The notes under the pieces were generated by a model. It worked only from the letters and a program-made list of their open reading frames with translations, ran no database searches and had not been told where the DNA came from. This document shows positions 4,840 to 6,052 of a stretch of DNA of 6,052 nt, one piece after another. Source of the stretch: Thiolapillus brandeum (GTDB taxonomy: Bacteria; Pseudomonadota; Gammaproteobacteria; Chromatiales; Chromatiaceae); the NCBI GenBank assembly GCA_011051425.1, contig DRLF01000445.1:1-6052 (forward strand). The letters are read 5' to 3'. Positions within the stretch are counted from its first letter, which is position 1. The number at the start of each line of letters is the position of its first letter. Position numbers and translations under genes: made by a program.

Positions 4840-5669
4840 GGTGAGCGAGAATAGCACCCGAGGGTGATTCTGTCGCGGCGTTCCAGGTCCTGCCGGGTTT
4901 CGACGGTTTCGAAGCCGGCAGTTCCGAACAGTCGTCTGACCGTTGTACCCTGGTCCATGCCATGTTCCACTATGAGCCAGCCGCCTGGCTGCAAGAAACC
5001 GGGCGCTCCGGCGACGATGGTGCGCAGGTCATTCAGGCCGTCGGGTCCGGCTGTGAGGGCGGCAGCCGGTTCGTGAGGCAGGCCGTCCTCCCGCAGGTGG
5101 GGATCGCCTTCGGCAACGTAGGGGGGATTGCTGATGATGAGCTGATAGGGCCGGTTCCCGTGCAGGAACTCGAACCAGTGGCTATGCAGGAGGCGGATAT
5201 TGGCTGCCTGCAGGCGTTTGACATTCCGGGCAGCCACTTCGAGGGCTTCCTCGCTGATATCCGTGGCGGTGATGTGCCAGTGGGGACGTTCGCTGGCCAG
5301 GGCCAGGGCGATGGCGCCGCTGCCCGTGCCCAGGTCGAGCACCCTGGCCTGTTGCAGCGGCAGGCCGAGGGCGGCTTCCACCAGCAGTTCTGTTTCCGGC
5401 CGGGGGATGAGGGTGGCGGGCGTTACAAGCAGATCGAGAGACCAGAATTCCCGGTGGCCGGTCAAATAGGCCAGGGGTTCACCATCGAGCCTGCGCTGCA
5501 GCAGGGTTTCATACTGCGCAAGCGCCCTGTCATCGAGTTGGTATTCAGGCCAGGCATAGAGCCAGCTGCGGTCCTTGCGCAGGACATGGGCAAGGATCAG
5601 GGGAGCGTCCGCTGCGGCTTCCTGGTTCAGCGCGGCAGCAGCGCCAAGGAGTTCGCCAACCTTGTTCAC
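4836..5669 (-). CDS. prmC: Release factor glutamine N5-methyltransferase PrmC (HemK)
   Basis: The 277-residue product has the same length as E. coli PrmC. It transfers a methyl group from SAM to the side-chain amide of the glutamine in the GGQ motif of release factors 1 and 2, raising termination efficiency. The N-terminal helical release-factor-binding domain spans about 1-75, followed by the REFW segment (73-76) and IPRPETE (88-94). The SAM site is DLGTGSG (112-118), the catalytic NPPYV is at 181-185, LTAGPDGL is at 205-212, and the family tail [10 protein letters not shown] ends at 273. The start is GTG at 5669, which forms a GTGA overlap with the prfA stop. No Shine-Dalgarno is evident upstream, so translation probably depends on ribosomes finishing prfA. 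Its substrate is encoded directly upstream in the same operon. Confidence 0.96.
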   Translation of the reverse strand: MNKVGELLGAAAALNQEAAADAPLILAHVLRKDRSWLYAWPEYQLDDRALAQYETLLQRRLDGEPLAYLTGHREFWSLDLLVTPATLIPRPETELLVEAALGLPLQQARVLDLGTGSGAIALALASERPHWHITATDISEEALEVAARNVKRLQAANIRLLHSHWFEFLHGNRPYQLIISNPPYVAEGDPHLREDGLPHEPAAALTAGPDGLNDLRTIVAGAPGFLQPGGWLIVEHGMDQGTTVRRLFGTAGFETVETRQDLERRDRITLGCYSRSP

Positions 5670-6052
5670 GCGGCGGACAGTTCAGCCAGCTGTTCTGCCT
5701 GGTATTCCTGCATGAGCGGATCGATGACCTGGTCCAGGGCGCCGGCCATGATCTCGTCCAGCTTGTACAGGGTGAGGTTGATGCGGTGATCGGTGATCCG
5801 GTTCTGCGGGAAGTTGTAGGTGCGGATGCGCTCGGAGCGATCACCGCTGCCCACCTGCAGTTTGCGGTCGGCCGCCAGGGCCTGGTTCTGCTGTTCCTGG
5901 GCAGAGGAGAGCAGCCTGGCCTGCAGGAGGGAGAGGGCGCGGGCCTTGTTCTTGTGCTGGGAACGCTCGTCCTGGCATTCGACCACTAGCCCTGAGGGCA
6001 GGTGGGTGATGCGCACGGCCGAATCGGTCTTGTTCACATGCTGGCCGCCGGC
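5666..6052 (-). CDS. prfA: Peptide chain release factor 1 (RF1), C-terminal part, cut by window edge
   Basis: Only the last 128 residues are in the window; the gene enters from the right edge. RF1 recognises UAA and UAG in the ribosomal A site and triggers peptide release. The visible part begins with A-GGQ-H: the GGQ motif (codons at 6049-6041) contacts the peptidyl-transferase centre and is the target of PrmC. It continues [16 protein letters not shown]. The stretch [13 protein letters not shown] identifies RF1 rather than RF2, which has a different sequence after the conserved strand. [16 protein letters not shown] and [18 protein letters not shown] follow. The anticodon-mimic PxT region and about 230 N-terminal residues lie outside. 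By analogy the operon promoter is further right, often upstream of hemA, but this cannot be seen. The stop codon overlaps the prmC start by 4 bases. Confidence 0.97.
   Translation of the reverse strand, partial: AGGQHVNKTDSAVRITHLPSGLVVECQDERSQHKNKARALSLLQARLLSSAQEQQNQALAADRKLQVGSGDRSERIRTYNFPQNRITDHRINLTLYKLDEIMAGALDQVIDPLMQEYQAEQLAELSAA

Noticed and set aside
4081..4854. Long plus-strand open frame (257 codons) opposite the moeB-like gene
   Set aside because: It mirrors the moeB frame almost end to end, has no recognisable motifs, and the minus-strand product is clearly a MoeB/ThiF protein. It is a shadow frame in GC-rich coding DNA.
4962..5789. Long plus-strand open frame (275 codons) opposite prmC and prfA
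   Set aside because: It crosses the boundary of two unmistakable minus-strand genes and has no family features.

Overview
This is a compact, gene-dense chromosomal segment, most likely from a gammaproteobacterium outside the enteric group. The evidence is the close resemblance of most products to the E. coli forms (release factor 1, PrmC, MoeB, PgpB, QmcA with its NfeD partner), the prfA-prmC-moeB gene order also known from pseudomonads, and a moderately high G+C content judged by eye. I cannot name a genus. No RNA gene, mobile element, CRISPR array or phage gene is visible, and no stretch longer than about 70 bases lacks a gene.

Left part (1-2226). A short non-coding stretch is followed by a TtcA-type tRNA thiolation protein on the minus strand. 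It is divergently arranged from a plus-strand pair, qmcA (SPFH/stomatin-like membrane protein) and ybbJ (NfeD-like membrane protein), which overlap by 4 bases. The 65-base divergent gap (801-865) holds an imperfect inverted repeat, a -10-like hexamer and the strong ribosome binding site that fixes the qmcA start.

Middle (2227-3502). An OsmC-family protein on the minus strand abuts ybbJ stop codon to stop codon with no intervening base. It diverges from pgpB, a PAP2-family membrane phosphatase on the plus strand. pgpB then converges on the operon to its right.

Right part (3503-6052). A minus-strand operon reads prfA (3' part only; the window edge falls one codon before the GGQ motif), prmC, a moeB/thiF-type adenylyltransferase, and a small class I methyltransferase. 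Each junction is a 4-base stop/start overlap (GTGA, ATGA, ATGA), which suggests translational coupling. PrmC methylates the GGQ glutamine of the release factor encoded just upstream, so the first two genes form an enzyme-substrate pair. The last gene resembles YbxB/RsmC-type rRNA guanine methyltransferases but has an altered NPPx motif and is the least predictable gene here.

Most of the window is housekeeping. I found no convincing new biological system. The points most worth a second look are the operon-terminal methyltransferase with its NLPAK motif, the short TtcA-like protein with paired cysteines, and the dyad in the ttcA-qmcA gap.
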